Source: Gelidibacter pelagius (GTDB lineage Bacteria > Bacteroidota > Bacteroidia > Flavobacteriales > Flavobacteriaceae). Taken from it: 64,000 nucleotides of DNA. Of this stretch, positions 14,696 through 23,452 are shown piece by piece. The stretch is from contig NZ_JAGEVG010000011.1 in NCBI RefSeq assembly GCF_017581925.1, positions 1 through 64,000 of the forward strand, written 5' to 3'. The notes beneath the pieces are model-generated. The model did not search any database. It was not told the DNA's origin and saw only the letters and a list, made by a program, of their open reading frames with translations. The translations under genes were made by a program, and so were the position numbers. Position 1 is the first letter of the stretch, and each line of letters opens with the position of its first letter.

Positions 14696-16105
14696 TTAGT
14701 TTCCGTTGTTGTCATTATATCCTAAAATATCAAGTAAGTCTTCACTTTTCTGTTGTTCTGCAAAAACTTTAGTGGTCAACTTACCGTTTTCATCCTTATC
14801 AATCAGAATATGTTTTGGCGAAGGTATTAAACAATGTTGCAATCCACCAAATCCGCCGATAGTTTCCTGATACGCACCGGTATTGAAAAACCCAAGATAC
14901 AAAGGTTTTTCCTTATTGTATTTAGGAAGGTAAATAGCGTTCATGTGCTGTTCACTGTTATAATAATCATCACTATCACAAGTCAAGCCTCCCAAAAGTA
15001 CGCGCTCATAAGTATCATGCCAACGGTTGATTGGCAACATCACAAAGCGTTTGTTAATGGCCCAAGTATCTGGAAGCGTCGTAATGAACGATGAATTGAT
15101 CATGTTCCATTTCTCTCTGTCGTTCTGTTGTTTTTGGTAAAGCACTTCATAGATAGCGCCACCGCTCTCACCGACAGTAAAGCTTCCAAACTCGGTAAAG
15201 ATATTTGGCACTTCTACTTCTTCTTGCTCACAGAACTCTTGGATTTGATTAATGATTTCGTCCACCATATATTCATAGTCAAAATCAAAGGCCAATGAAT
15301 TTTTAATTGGAAATCCGCCACCAATGTTCAAACTGTCCAAAGACGGACAAATACGTTTTAAATTGGCATATACTTTCAAACATTTGGAAAACTCATTCCA
15401 GTAATAGGCATTATCGCGAATTCCTGTGTTGATGAAAAAGTGCAACATTTTCAGTTTCACCTTCTTATTGTCCTTGATCTGGTTTCTATAAAATGGTAAA
15501 ATGTTTTTGTAGCCAATGCCCAAACGAGAGGTATAAAACTCAAATTTCGGCTCTTCCTCGGAAGCTATTCGGATGCCGATATTGAACTTGCCCTTGATTT
15601 CCTGAGACAGCAAATCAATTTCCTCATAGTTATCAATGATAGGGATACAATTCTTATGACCGTTATTAATCAATCGTGCAATATTAGTAACGTATTGTGC
15701 ACGCTTGAAGCCATTACTGATGACATAAGTCTTATTGTTGATCTTACCTTCTTCCTTAAGTTTTTCAACAATGTCAATATCAAAGGCAGACGAGGTTTCA
15801 ATATGAATATCGTTTTTTAAGGCTTCATTCAACACATGTTTAAAGTGCGAACTTTTGGTACAATAACAATAGTGGTACTTGCCTTTATATTTATGTTTCT
15901 TGATGGCTTTCGCAAACCAATCCTTGGCACGACCAATATTATTTGAAATCTGAGGGAGGTAGGTAAACTTTAAAGGGGTACCGTAATCTTCCACCAATTG
16001 CATCAAATCAATATCGTGAAATTGAAGGGTTTTATCTTCCAGTTTAAATTCATCTTGTGGAAAATAAAAGGTTTGATTGATGAGATCAATATATTTTGTA
16101 TTCAT
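14696..16105 (-). CDS. speA: PLP-dependent arginine decarboxylase (alanine-racemase fold)
   Basis: The 469-residue protein belongs to the fold-III decarboxylases (DapDC/ornithine/arginine decarboxylase group). The PLP-binding lysine is K84 in YHYCYCTKSSH. The glycine-rich phosphate loop is LNIGGGFPIK, FTEFGS follows, and the C-terminal active-site block is LLGGLTCDSDDYY with the conserved Cys. Length and the 72-base gap to the agmatinase gene support arginine as substrate: arginine to agmatine to putrescine. It is the first gene of the polyamine operon. It is much shorter than E. coli SpeA (about 660 residues), as is usual for the short flavobacterial type. Confidence 0.85.
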   Translation of the reverse strand: MNTKYIDLINQTFYFPQDEFKLEDKTLQFHDIDLMQLVEDYGTPLKFTYLPQISNNIGRAKDWFAKAIKKHKYKGKYHYCYCTKSSHFKHVLNEALKNDIHIETSSAFDIDIVEKLKEEGKINNKTYVISNGFKRAQYVTNIARLINNGHKNCIPIIDNYEEIDLLSQEIKGKFNIGIRIASEEEPKFEFYTSRLGIGYKNILPFYRNQIKDNKKVKLKMLHFFINTGIRDNAYYWNEFSKCLKVYANLKRICPSLDSLNIGGGFPIKNSLAFDFDYEYMVDEIINQIQEFCEQEEVEVPNIFTEFGSFTVGESGGAIYEVLYQKQQNDREKWNMINSSFITTLPDTWAINKRFVMLPINRWHDTYERVLLGGLTCDSDDYYNSEQHMNAIYLPKYNKEKPLYLGFFNTGAYQETIGGFGGLQHCLIPSPKHILIDKDENGKLTTKVFAEQQKSEDLLDILGYNDNNGN

Positions 16106-16518
16106 TATGATATATTAAGGTTTAAAAATCTGAAAAAAAATTCAATTAGAGTACTAATTTCCTGATAAATAATGAAAGTATCAAACTTGGATTTGTTGAT
16201 GCGAAGGAACAGACACGATAACAAGGTGTTTCCATTCAGATAATTTAGAAGTAAGCTTTAAAATTTGGTGACTTATCTGATAAGTTGCTTTTGAAAATGA
16301 CTTCTTAAAATCCAAAAGCCCAAACATAGAAACACGGTTCAAGGGTTCAGCTAAATAAAGTGCAAAAGAACTATAAAAATTTTATAAAACAAGGCGCATT
16401 AGCTAAAAATATGAATGGTGTTCTTGTAGCCGTTAAACTTTGCTGGATTTTTGAGATGTTTAGTAGGTTCGCTTCCCTTTCTGTAGCTTTTGCGAAGGCG
16501 GGAAACCTGAAACTCTTA
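16106..16518. other. 413-bp gene-free region upstream of the arginine decarboxylase gene
   Basis: I see no supported gene. A 66-codon plus-strand frame at 16360-16560 runs into the end of the pseudouridine-synthase-like gene and has no recognisable protein. The region should hold the leftward promoter of the polyamine operon in its A+T-rich left end. A phrase tagcttttgcgaaggcggg at about 16483-16501 looks like a degraded palindrome. Confidence 0.5.
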
Positions 16519-17430
16519 TCAAGACAGCATCTTCAACGTATTGACTTCTTGTTCGGTTAGATGTTTCCAGTGGCCACGAGGAATATCTTTTTTGGTCAGG
16601 CCTGCAATCGCCACACAGTCTACTCTAATAATTTCATAATTTAAATGGTCAAAGATAGAACGGATTATACTACTTCCGGTGTTCTTGATTTTCAGACCAA
16701 TTTGATTTTTCGATTCGCCTGCAACAAAGCTGATTTCTTCTACAGTCACCAATTTACCATCAATCTTCAATCCATCTTGGATTTTCTTAAGGTCTTCGAA
16801 CTTTAGATTTTTATCCAATTCTATTTGAAACAATCGTGGCACGCCATTTTTGGAATTGGTAAACTTATCCATCAAAGCTTCATCATTTGTAAATAAGATC
16901 AATCCCAATGAGTTTCTACCCAAACGACCAATAGGCTTAATACGGGATGTTGTCGCATTGGCGACCAAATCCATTACCGTTCTCCCTTTACCTTCGCTTG
17001 TGGTAGTAGCAAATCCCTTTGGTTTATTCAATAAAACATAGGCTTTTTTCTCAGGACTAATACGCGCTCCATCAAAACGGACGTCATCTTCCAACTTGAC
17101 TTTATAGCCCATTTCGGTGATGATCTTTCCATTGACGGTCACACTTCCAGTAGCGATGTGCATATCAGCATCGCGACGCGAGCAAATACCAGAATTGGCA
17201 ATGTATTTATTAAGTCTTATTTCGGTCGTATTGGACCTTTTGACTGGAGATTTTTTATCTGGAGTTGGTTTGGAACTGTCTTTGGTAACTTTTCTCATTG
17301 GAGCATTTCCTCTAGAATAACTCTTTCCTTTAGAATTATCACGCCCTCTTCCTGAAGTTGGCCCATTGCTTTTATCCTGACCTCTTCCGGATGATTTTCC
17401 TTTTCCACTACTCCCTTGATGTCTACTCAT
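16519..17430 (-). CDS. RsuA/RluB-type pseudouridine synthase homologue lacking the catalytic Asp
   Basis: The 303-residue protein has three parts. Residues 1-65 are a basic, Gly/Ser/Arg/Lys-rich disordered tail. Residues 70-125 are an S4 RNA-binding domain (IRLNKYIANSGICSRRDAD). The rest is the synthase fold (YVLLNKPKGFATT). In active members the catalytic motif reads GRLD followed by GLLLFTND; here residues 168-171 read GRLG (codon GGT at 16918-16920) followed by RNSLGLILFTND. The conserved basic block near the C-terminus (usually NRIVRRIFE) is SSIIRSIFD. Both changes argue against isomerase activity while the fold and RNA-binding domain remain. It may be an RNA-binding ribosome-assembly factor. 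Automatic annotation would call it an rRNA pseudouridine synthase. Confidence 0.8.
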   Translation of the reverse strand: MSRHQGSSGKGKSSGRGQDKSNGPTSGRGRDNSKGKSYSRGNAPMRKVTKDSSKPTPDKKSPVKRSNTTEIRLNKYIANSGICSRRDADMHIATGSVTVNGKIITEMGYKVKLEDDVRFDGARISPEKKAYVLLNKPKGFATTTSEGKGRTVMDLVANATTSRIKPIGRLGRNSLGLILFTNDEALMDKFTNSKNGVPRLFQIELDKNLKFEDLKKIQDGLKIDGKLVTVEEISFVAGESKNQIGLKIKNTGSSIIRSIFDHLNYEIIRVDCVAIAGLTKKDIPRGHWKHLTEQEVNTLKMLS

Positions 17431-17497
17431 GACTTGAAATTTTACGCAAAGATACTTTATTATATACCGATTTAAGAGCTTTCAATTTACGATTTTC

Positions 17498-18400
17498 TCA
17501 AATCCTATTCAGCACCACATCTACATTGATCAATACAATGCTAAAAACTCCTGCCACAATGATAAATTTTAGAATGTTGTGCAATATGAGATAATGTAAT
17601 TTTGTTTTTGACCTCCACAACAACACAATGAACGCAAGCAATAAGAACGTACTAAAATAAAAAAAATAGTTCATCTCGCCAATGTCAAAATATGTGACGA
17701 GCAAGAGCGTAGGAATTAATGTGAAAAGCGCCAAAGATGTCAACATTGCCTTTGATACATGCTCTCCATAAACAACAGGAATAGTATGATAACTTTGAGC
17801 CAAATCGCCTTTGATATTCTCTAAATCCTTGGTCAATTCACGCATTGAAATTATTAAAAACAAGAACATGGCATGGAAAAATATGACTGTTTCAAAATTT
17901 CTATAGTAAATAAAGATGGCGAAAAATGGTGTTATGGTTAAAATTGCAGAGGTCAGATTGCCAATAAATGGCAATTTTTTCAATTTATGAGAATACAGCC
18001 AAATTCCGAAAATATATAATGAAAAGAAAATGACGGCATTAAAAGACACGTAACTGGCCATCACAACCGCTAAGAAATTCAGAACAAAATAAAAGGACAG
18101 TTTTGTGTTTTGACTTACCAATCTGTCCAACATGGATTTATTGGGGCGATTGATCAGATCTTTTTCTGAATCGTAAAAGTTATTGATGATATAGCCTCCT
18201 GCAATGGTAAAAGCAGATGATAAAACCAACATAAACAGATTCAGATCAAGCACCACCTCCCTCAAAGGCCTATCATGTGCCAAAATATAAATGGAAGTCA
18301 GATATTGTGCAATGACAATAATTAGAATGTTATAGCCTCTTATGACAGAAAACATGCTAAAAAACTTGAGCAGAAAGTGTTTTTGTTTTCTGGTTAGCAT
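17498..18400 (-). CDS. UbiA-family prenyltransferase
   Basis: The protein is about 300 residues with the ATG at 18400; a TTG-started form to 18433 adds 11 residues. It has about eight membrane segments. The first aspartate-rich motif is NNFYDSEKDLIN (the NxxxDxxxD prenyl-diphosphate-binding site), and the second, RELTKDLENIKGD, follows the fourth or fifth segment. Members attach a polyprenyl chain to an acceptor such as a quinone precursor, haem or glycerol phosphate. The sequence and its place after mevalonate kinase fit the Bacteroidota geranylgeranylglycerol-phosphate-type or quinone-type members, but I cannot choose between them. Confidence 0.8.
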   Translation of the reverse strand: MLTRKQKHFLLKFFSMFSVIRGYNILIIVIAQYLTSIYILAHDRPLREVVLDLNLFMLVLSSAFTIAGGYIINNFYDSEKDLINRPNKSMLDRLVSQNTKLSFYFVLNFLAVVMASYVSFNAVIFFSLYIFGIWLYSHKLKKLPFIGNLTSAILTITPFFAIFIYYRNFETVIFFHAMFLFLIISMRELTKDLENIKGDLAQSYHTIPVVYGEHVSKAMLTSLALFTLIPTLLLVTYFDIGEMNYFFYFSTFLLLAFIVLLWRSKTKLHYLILHNILKFIIVAGVFSIVLINVDVVLNRI

Positions 18401-18460
18401 AAAAACATGGTTAAAGCAGTTAGGCAAGAGCAATACCAGATGTCTCGGAAGAACATGAGT

Positions 18461-19390
18461 TTAAAAATTATAAACCACTTCTAATTTGTAATCTTTAAGA
18501 GACTGCCTCGCTTTTTCGATATCTTCCGTAAATCCTAAGATATAACCGCCACCACCTGAGCCACACAATTTCAGATAATAATCGTTGGTGTCGAGGCCAT
18601 TTTTCCAAAGCGCATGAAACTGTTGTGGAATCATGGGTTTAAAATGATTCAATGCCACTTTTGAAAGTTTTTTTGTATTGAGAAACAATGATTTAAAATC
18701 ACCCTTTAAAAAGTCGTCCACACATGCATCTGTATGCTTAATAAATTGATTTTTCAACATTCTTCGAAACCCCTCCTGTTTCATATTTTCCATGAAAATA
18801 CTGACCATTGGTGCTGTTTCTCCAATCATGCCACTATCCAATAAAAACACGGCACCTTTTCCGTCACTTTTTTGCGAAGGAATCCCAGTAGCCTCTATAT
18901 TATCTTTTGAATTAATCAAAATAGGAATACTCAAATAACTATTCAACGGATCCAAACCAGATGATTTTCCGTGGAAAAACGATTCCATTGCAGAAAAAAT
19001 GGTTTTAAGAACCAATAGCTTTTCACGTGTCAAATTCTCTAAAACGGTAATTTTATCGTGTGCATACTTATCATAAACAGCAGCTACCAAAGCCCCACTA
19101 CTCCCAACGCCGTAACCTTGTGGAATTGAAGATTCAAAATACATGCCCGCATCGACATCTTTTTCTAAAGTTTCAAAATCAAAAGTCACCAATTCAGGAC
19201 TGATGCCTTTAAGATAATCAACAAATCTTTTTAAATTATTGTTGGATTTTATAGCGTTTTCAGAGTCAAGCCCGTCAGTTTTTAACGCACCATTATAAAA
19301 ATTATATGGAATGGATAAGCCTTTGGAATCTTTAATGATGCCATACTCGCCGAAAAGTAGGATTTTAGAGTAAAATAGAGGTCCTTTCAT
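18461..19390 (-). CDS. mvk: GHMP kinase, probable mevalonate kinase
   Basis: The 309-residue protein starts with the GHMP pattern SKILLFGEYGII and carries the ATP-binding loop PQGYGVGSSGALVAAVY at residues 90-106. It ends with the third GHMP motif KLCGSGGGGYILGF. It sits two genes upstream of a diphosphomevalonate decarboxylase's product in the pathway and shares direction with it, which supports mevalonate kinase over homoserine or galactokinase. The N-terminal part is shorter than in typical mevalonate kinases but matches the divergent Bacteroidota form. It would phosphorylate mevalonate in the cytoplasm. A four-helix-bundle gene lies between it and the decarboxylase gene. Confidence 0.8.
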   Translation of the reverse strand: MKGPLFYSKILLFGEYGIIKDSKGLSIPYNFYNGALKTDGLDSENAIKSNNNLKRFVDYLKGISPELVTFDFETLEKDVDAGMYFESSIPQGYGVGSSGALVAAVYDKYAHDKITVLENLTREKLLVLKTIFSAMESFFHGKSSGLDPLNSYLSIPILINSKDNIEATGIPSQKSDGKGAVFLLDSGMIGETAPMVSIFMENMKQEGFRRMLKNQFIKHTDACVDDFLKGDFKSLFLNTKKLSKVALNHFKPMIPQQFHALWKNGLDTNDYYLKLCGSGGGGYILGFTEDIEKARQSLKDYKLEVVYNF

Positions 19391-19427
19391 TTTTTTTAAT
19401 GAAAAATTAATAATGCAAAGTTAATGA

Positions 19428-19775
19428 TTATTCTTTAGAAGTTTTTACAATACTCACTAATAATCGCAACATCTCCTGTGCTTTAGGCTTATATTCCTGA
19501 AATTGTTTCGCACCCAAGAAATCAGTAGCATGCAATAAATCCAACCAATAGTCAGTTTCATTGGCTTCTTTAAGACTAATTGACATTTTATTAGTGAAAT
19601 CAGCTCGGCTTTGAGCAAATTCAGCTTCCCTGACATTTGCGCCTATTGAAGTTCCTGATTTCAAGAGTTGTCTTGACATGACATATTCTCTTTTGTTACC
19701 AGATAAATCTTTATAAAGATTTACAATATCAACGGCAAATTTGAAGCTTTTGTCTTTAATAATGTTTGCTTTCAT
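19428..19775 (-). CDS. four-helix-bundle protein (S23 / rRNA intervening-sequence family)
   Basis: The 115-residue all-helical protein reads SFKFAVDIVNLYKDL, RQLLKSGTSIGANVREAE, KMSISLKEANETDYWLDLL, which is the signature of the small family found inside 23S rRNA intervening sequences and as orphan genes throughout Bacteroidota. The biochemical role is unknown. Here it separates mevalonate kinase from diphosphomevalonate decarboxylase, with short A+T-rich flanks rich in attaat phrases (19391-19427 and 19776-19841). It is unrelated to isoprenoid metabolism, so it looks like an insertion into this operon. Similar genes are often found as stray single copies, which fits occasional mobility. Confidence 0.8.
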   Translation of the reverse strand: MKANIIKDKSFKFAVDIVNLYKDLSGNKREYVMSRQLLKSGTSIGANVREAEFAQSRADFTNKMSISLKEANETDYWLDLLHATDFLGAKQFQEYKPKAQEMLRLLVSIVKTSKE

Positions 19776-19841
19776 GATAAGAGATTTAATGATTCGTGTT
19801 AACCAATATACACAATTCCCTCTGACATTATTAATTATAAA

Positions 19842-20960
19842 TTATTCATTTTTAATTAATTGTGCTCCAAAACCAATTTGGTCACAAATATAATGTCCAT
19901 TCTGACAATAGGCAACCAACTCTCTCTGAATAAATTGCAGGATTTCTTGGCTTTCCTTTTTAGGATAAAGCACGTGTACATTAGCTCCCGCGTCCAATGT
20001 AAAACTGATGTTTAAACCTGTATTTTGTCTGAATTCCCATATTTTATTGATAATCTCCAAAGTATTGGGTTTCATTAAGATGAAATAAGGCATACTGGTC
20101 ATCATCATGGCGTGCAAGGTCAAGGCTTCACTTTCAACCAAAGCATTAAATGCTGCTAAATCTCCCGACTCCAAAATCCCCTTAAGGTTCTCAAGGTTTT
20201 GATGCGCTTGTTCAAATCTATTTTGTGCATAAGGATGGTCATACATGAGGTTATGCCCAACCGTACTGCTTACTTGCTTTTCACCTTTATCAACCAATAA
20301 AATAGTATCCTGGTATTCCTTAAAGTTCTCATGAACTTTATAAGGGTATTTTATCCCAAACAAATCCGTACTTCCTCCTATGGATTTGGTTTTGCCCCAA
20401 ACTATCAAATCGCCTTCAATGCTTCTGCACGCACTTCCTGATCCCAAACGCGCCAAAAAAGATGCTTTTTGATTAAAATATGCATCATCAAAATCTTCCT
20501 CAACGGCACTTACAATCACATCAGATTCTATCAGTTGCTTTTCAACACTCATTAAACATAAGGCCAAAGCACTCATGCCACTTGCGGAGGAAGCAATCCC
20601 TGAACTGTGCGGAAAAGTGTTTTCTGTTTTTATTATAAACCGATACTGTTTTAAAAACGGCAGATATATTTCTACCCTCTCGAAAAAAGTCTGAATTTTA
20701 GGTTTGAAATCGTCTTTCTTCTCACCATCCAAATACACTTCAAAATCGAAATTTTCAAGATTATCTTTCTTAGAAAACTCGATGGTAGTAATGGTTTTAC
20801 AATGATCCAAGGTAAAACTGATGGAAGGGTTTTCAGGAATCTGATCCTTTTTCTTTCCCCAATATTTCACCAAAGCAATATTGCTGGGCGATTGCCAAGT
20901 GACACTTCCTTTTTCTAAGGTGGCGTTGTATATATTTGGTATAAAATTGCGTTCGGTCAT
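19842..20960 (-). CDS. mvaD: diphosphomevalonate decarboxylase
   Basis: The 372-residue GHMP-fold protein has SNIALVKYWGKK at residues 26-37, the diagnostic substrate motif of the family. The phosphate loop PHSSGIASSASGMSALAL is at residues 117-134, and SFTLDAGANVHVLY near the C-terminus carries the catalytic Asp. It converts mevalonate-5-diphosphate to isopentenyl diphosphate with ATP. It is the first gene of the isoprenoid group and is transcribed leftward toward mevalonate kinase. The protein is somewhat longer than the typical 330 residues because of insertions around residues 60-90 and 140-165. No phosphomevalonate kinase gene is in the window. Confidence 0.9.
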   Translation of the reverse strand: MTERNFIPNIYNATLEKGSVTWQSPSNIALVKYWGKKKDQIPENPSISFTLDHCKTITTIEFSKKDNLENFDFEVYLDGEKKDDFKPKIQTFFERVEIYLPFLKQYRFIIKTENTFPHSSGIASSASGMSALALCLMSVEKQLIESDVIVSAVEEDFDDAYFNQKASFLARLGSGSACRSIEGDLIVWGKTKSIGGSTDLFGIKYPYKVHENFKEYQDTILLVDKGEKQVSSTVGHNLMYDHPYAQNRFEQAHQNLENLKGILESGDLAAFNALVESEALTLHAMMMTSMPYFILMKPNTLEIINKIWEFRQNTGLNISFTLDAGANVHVLYPKKESQEILQFIQRELVAYCQNGHYICDQIGFGAQLIKNE

Positions 20961-21041
20961 CTGCTAGTTATCTTATGATACAGCCTTTTTAAAAAAAAGA
21001 CAGATCCAAAATTGATACTTAAAGCTGCAAAAATAGGAAAT

Positions 21042-21587
21042 CTAAAGGTTCTTTTCATCAGTGGATGACATTGCTATCAATTTAACCATCGTATTATAGT
21101 TTCTGGCCGTTCCAGTTACTTTAAGTTTTCGTTCAAAAGAATTCCAATTGAATTTTGCCTGTCCATAACCCGCTTCGCTATAAAAATAGAGGCATTTATT
21201 TATAATGTCGAATTCTTCATTTTCATAAGTTTTTTTGGAGACCTCATCAACCAATTTAGTGTTGGGCAATTTATTAAACAGTATAAAATAACTCTTTTTC
21301 TTTTTTTCATTCGAAAACGGACAGGCATTAAAAATGCTCAATAATTCCTGATGTGTTTTTACAAGAACCGAAACTTCAAATCCGAAATGCGAGTGGATAA
21401 GCTCTTGGATTTTATTCGCTATGACATCTGCATTATCCAACGCATCAAAAATGACATTCCCACTTTGGATGTAGGTTTGCACATTTTGGAAACCTTCTTT
21501 CGTCATGAGTTGTCGCAAGTCTGCCATGGCGACTTTTTTATGCCCGCCTACGTTGATGCCTTTTAACAATGCGATGAGTTTTGGCAT
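21042..21587 (-). CDS. DUF1697 family protein
   Basis: The 181-residue protein starts LIALLKGINVGGHKKVAMADLR and continues with VQTYIQSGNVIFDA, the N-terminal signature of DUF1697. It ends with the usual KVTGTARNYNTMVKLIAM block. Function of the family is unknown; it is common and usually a lone gene. There is no signal peptide. It lies directly after a small toxin-antitoxin pair (2-base gap), in the same direction, but no functional link is suggested by the sequence. Confidence 0.85.
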   Translation of the reverse strand: MPKLIALLKGINVGGHKKVAMADLRQLMTKEGFQNVQTYIQSGNVIFDALDNADVIANKIQELIHSHFGFEVSVLVKTHQELLSIFNACPFSNEKKKKSYFILFNKLPNTKLVDEVSKKTYENEEFDIINKCLYFYSEAGYGQAKFNWNSFERKLKVTGTARNYNTMVKLIAMSSTDEKNL

Positions 21588-21589
21588 GA

Positions 21590-21862
21590 TTAAAAATCTT
21601 GATTTTTATTGAGAAATCGATACACCAAAACCCCGTCAGGTTTTGGAATATAGTGAATAGAGTAATTAAACTGATCTAATGACACTATCCTGATATCTCT
21701 ATACCGTACCTGAAAGGCATAGGGAAATTGCAGCACTAAGTCTAATTGCTTATCTATATCTTGCCAAAAAGCGTCTTCCTTCTCTAAAAACTCCATGAAA
21801 CATTTAGCCTTATGAAGTTCTATTCTGGCCTCTTCTGAAAACCTCACGATTTTAACGCCCAT
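21590..21862 (-). CDS. ParE/RelE-like toxin
   Basis: The 90-residue protein has the small RelE-fold pattern: IVRFSEEARIELHKAKCFME helix region, FWQDIDKQLDLVLQFPYAFQVRYRDIRIVSL, then FNYSIHYIPKPDGVLVYRFL strands. The block RYRDIRIVSLDQF with following YSIHY matches ParE-like toxins, which act on gyrase or mRNA depending on the subgroup. It overlaps the upstream antitoxin gene by 11 bases, the usual coupling of a type II toxin-antitoxin pair. The target is not decidable from sequence. Confidence 0.75.
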   Translation of the reverse strand: MGVKIVRFSEEARIELHKAKCFMEFLEKEDAFWQDIDKQLDLVLQFPYAFQVRYRDIRIVSLDQFNYSIHYIPKPDGVLVYRFLNKNQDF

Positions 21863-22097
21863 ACTGCGCTTTAATTTCGTCCCAAGTATATGTTTTCAAT
21901 TCTCCTTTGTCATCCCTATGAATCATATCATCCATCATCTTTTTATACGCTTCAGATGGCTCACTATAGCGTATGGCAGTATCTTCTAAGGTGTATTCAA
22001 TGTAGTTTTTTAAAGAGCGTTTTTGAAGTTTCGCCTGTTTCTCTAAGATCTCAATGGTCTTATTGTCCAATTCGATCAGTTTTTTTGTCTTTCCCAT
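21852..22097 (-). CDS. antitoxin of the ParE/RelE-like pair
   Basis: The 81-residue protein has a ribbon-helix-helix-like N-terminus (KKLIELDNKTIEILEKQAKLQKRSLKNYIEYTLED). Its acidic, charged C-terminal tail would neutralise the toxin encoded just downstream, with an 11-base gene overlap. The promoter should lie in the A+T-rich 22098-22228 spacer, where antitoxins of this type commonly autoregulate; I do not see a clear operator. Confidence 0.7.
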   Translation of the reverse strand: MGKTKKLIELDNKTIEILEKQAKLQKRSLKNYIEYTLEDTAIRYSEPSEAYKKMMDDMIHRDDKGELKTYTWDEIKAQYGR

Positions 22098-22228
22098 CGT
22101 ATATAAATTTGATATATCTAATATATATAAAATATATTGAAACTATATTAAAAATTTATCTTAGAATTTTGAAGAACCCAAAACTATCATTCTTGGAATT
22201 GAATCAGATGGTCTGCCATTATTGCTTT

Positions 22229-23452
22229 TCAAATCGCTTTAGCAACAAGGTAAGCGCCGGTCCAGGCATTCTGGAAGTTAAAACCTCCCGTTACCGCATC
22301 CACATTGATGACTTCACCCGCAAAATAAAGATTTTTATGAAGTTTGCTTTCAAAGGTCTTGAAGTTGACTTCCTTTAAATCTACACCTCCAGCTGTTACA
22401 AATTCTTCTTTGAACGTGCTTTTTCCATCTACTTTAAAAACAGCTTGGGTCAATTGCAAAGACAAACTTTCCAATTGTTGCTTGTTTAAATCGGCCCAAC
22501 GCGTTTCCTGATCTATACCTGAAGCGTGGACCAATTTGTACCAAAGACGTTTTGGCAAATCAAATTGCGCCAATTTAACCACAGTTTTCTTAGCGAAGTC
22601 GTGTTTTAAATCTTTTAAGTTTTCCAGACAATTTCCGAATGATTGTTTGATAAAATTTATTTCTATTTCAAACTTATAATTTCGGTTAGCCAGTTCAATG
22701 GCCCCAAAAGCAGACAATTTCAAAATGGCTGGCGCACTCATGCCCACATGGGTAATGAGCAATGGCCCGTCAGAATACAAATCAGATCCCACAACATTTA
22801 CGTCTACATTTTGGGCTACCACACCCGGAATATCTTTAATTCGCTCATCTTTGATATTAAACGTAAAAAGTGACGGAATAGCTGGTGAAATGCTGTGGCC
22901 TAAGTCTTCTAATAATTTCCATATTTTAGGATTGCTCCCCGTAGCGATGACAAGTTTTTTACAATAAAACACTCCAGACTGTGTTTCAACTTTAAACTGG
23001 TGATCAACATCTCCTTTTTCATCCCGAAGTTCTATCTGCTTGACACTTTCATTATACAATAATTCAACCTTGTGCTTTTTGGCTTCATTCAAGAAACAAT
23101 CAATGATGGTTTGGGAGGAATCCGTAATAGGAAACATTCGTCCATCTGCTTCGATTTTAAGTTCTACGCCCCGTTTTTCAAACCATTCTATAGTATCTCC
23201 CGTCATGAATTGATGGAAAGGTCCAAGCAATTCTTTTTCACCTCGCGGATAATTCAAGACCAATTCTGAAGGCACAAATTCGGCATGGGTCACGTTGCAG
23301 CGTCCGCCACCAGACACCTTGACTTTTTGAAGTCCTTCTTTGCCACGCTCGAGAATAGTAACTTTTAAATTAGGGTGACGTTCTGCAATATTGATGGCCG
23401 CAAAGAAACCGGCAGCGCCACCTCCAATAATGATGATATCTTTTACATTCAT
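22229..23452 (-). CDS. flavoprotein of the HI0933/YhiN family
   Basis: The 407-residue FAD protein has the Rossmann motif IIGGGAAGFFAA (residues 8-19) and the family signature KVSGGGRCNVTH (residues 45-56). The C-terminal FAD block reads FAGEVINVDAVTGGFNFQNAWTGAY. The middle domain is the HI0933-type insertion. It is cytoplasmic and probably a redox enzyme, but no substrate is established for the family. Its start codon overlaps the stop of the upstream glycerophosphodiesterase gene by 4 bases, so the two are co-translated. Confidence 0.85.
   Translation of the reverse strand: MNVKDIIIIGGGAAGFFAAINIAERHPNLKVTILERGKEGLQKVKVSGGGRCNVTHAEFVPSELVLNYPRGEKELLGPFHQFMTGDTIEWFEKRGVELKIEADGRMFPITDSSQTIIDCFLNEAKKHKVELLYNESVKQIELRDEKGDVDHQFKVETQSGVFYCKKLVIATGSNPKIWKLLEDLGHSISPAIPSLFTFNIKDERIKDIPGVVAQNVDVNVVGSDLYSDGPLLITHVGMSAPAILKLSAFGAIELANRNYKFEIEINFIKQSFGNCLENLKDLKHDFAKKTVVKLAQFDLPKRLWYKLVHASGIDQETRWADLNKQQLESLSLQLTQAVFKVDGKSTFKEEFVTAGGVDLKEVNFKTFESKLHKNLYFAGEVINVDAVTGGFNFQNAWTGAYLVAKAI

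Noticed and set aside
16360-16560. Plus-strand ORF of 66 codons
   Set aside because: It overlaps the end of the pseudouridine-synthase-like gene, has no recognisable protein and lies in promoter-type DNA.
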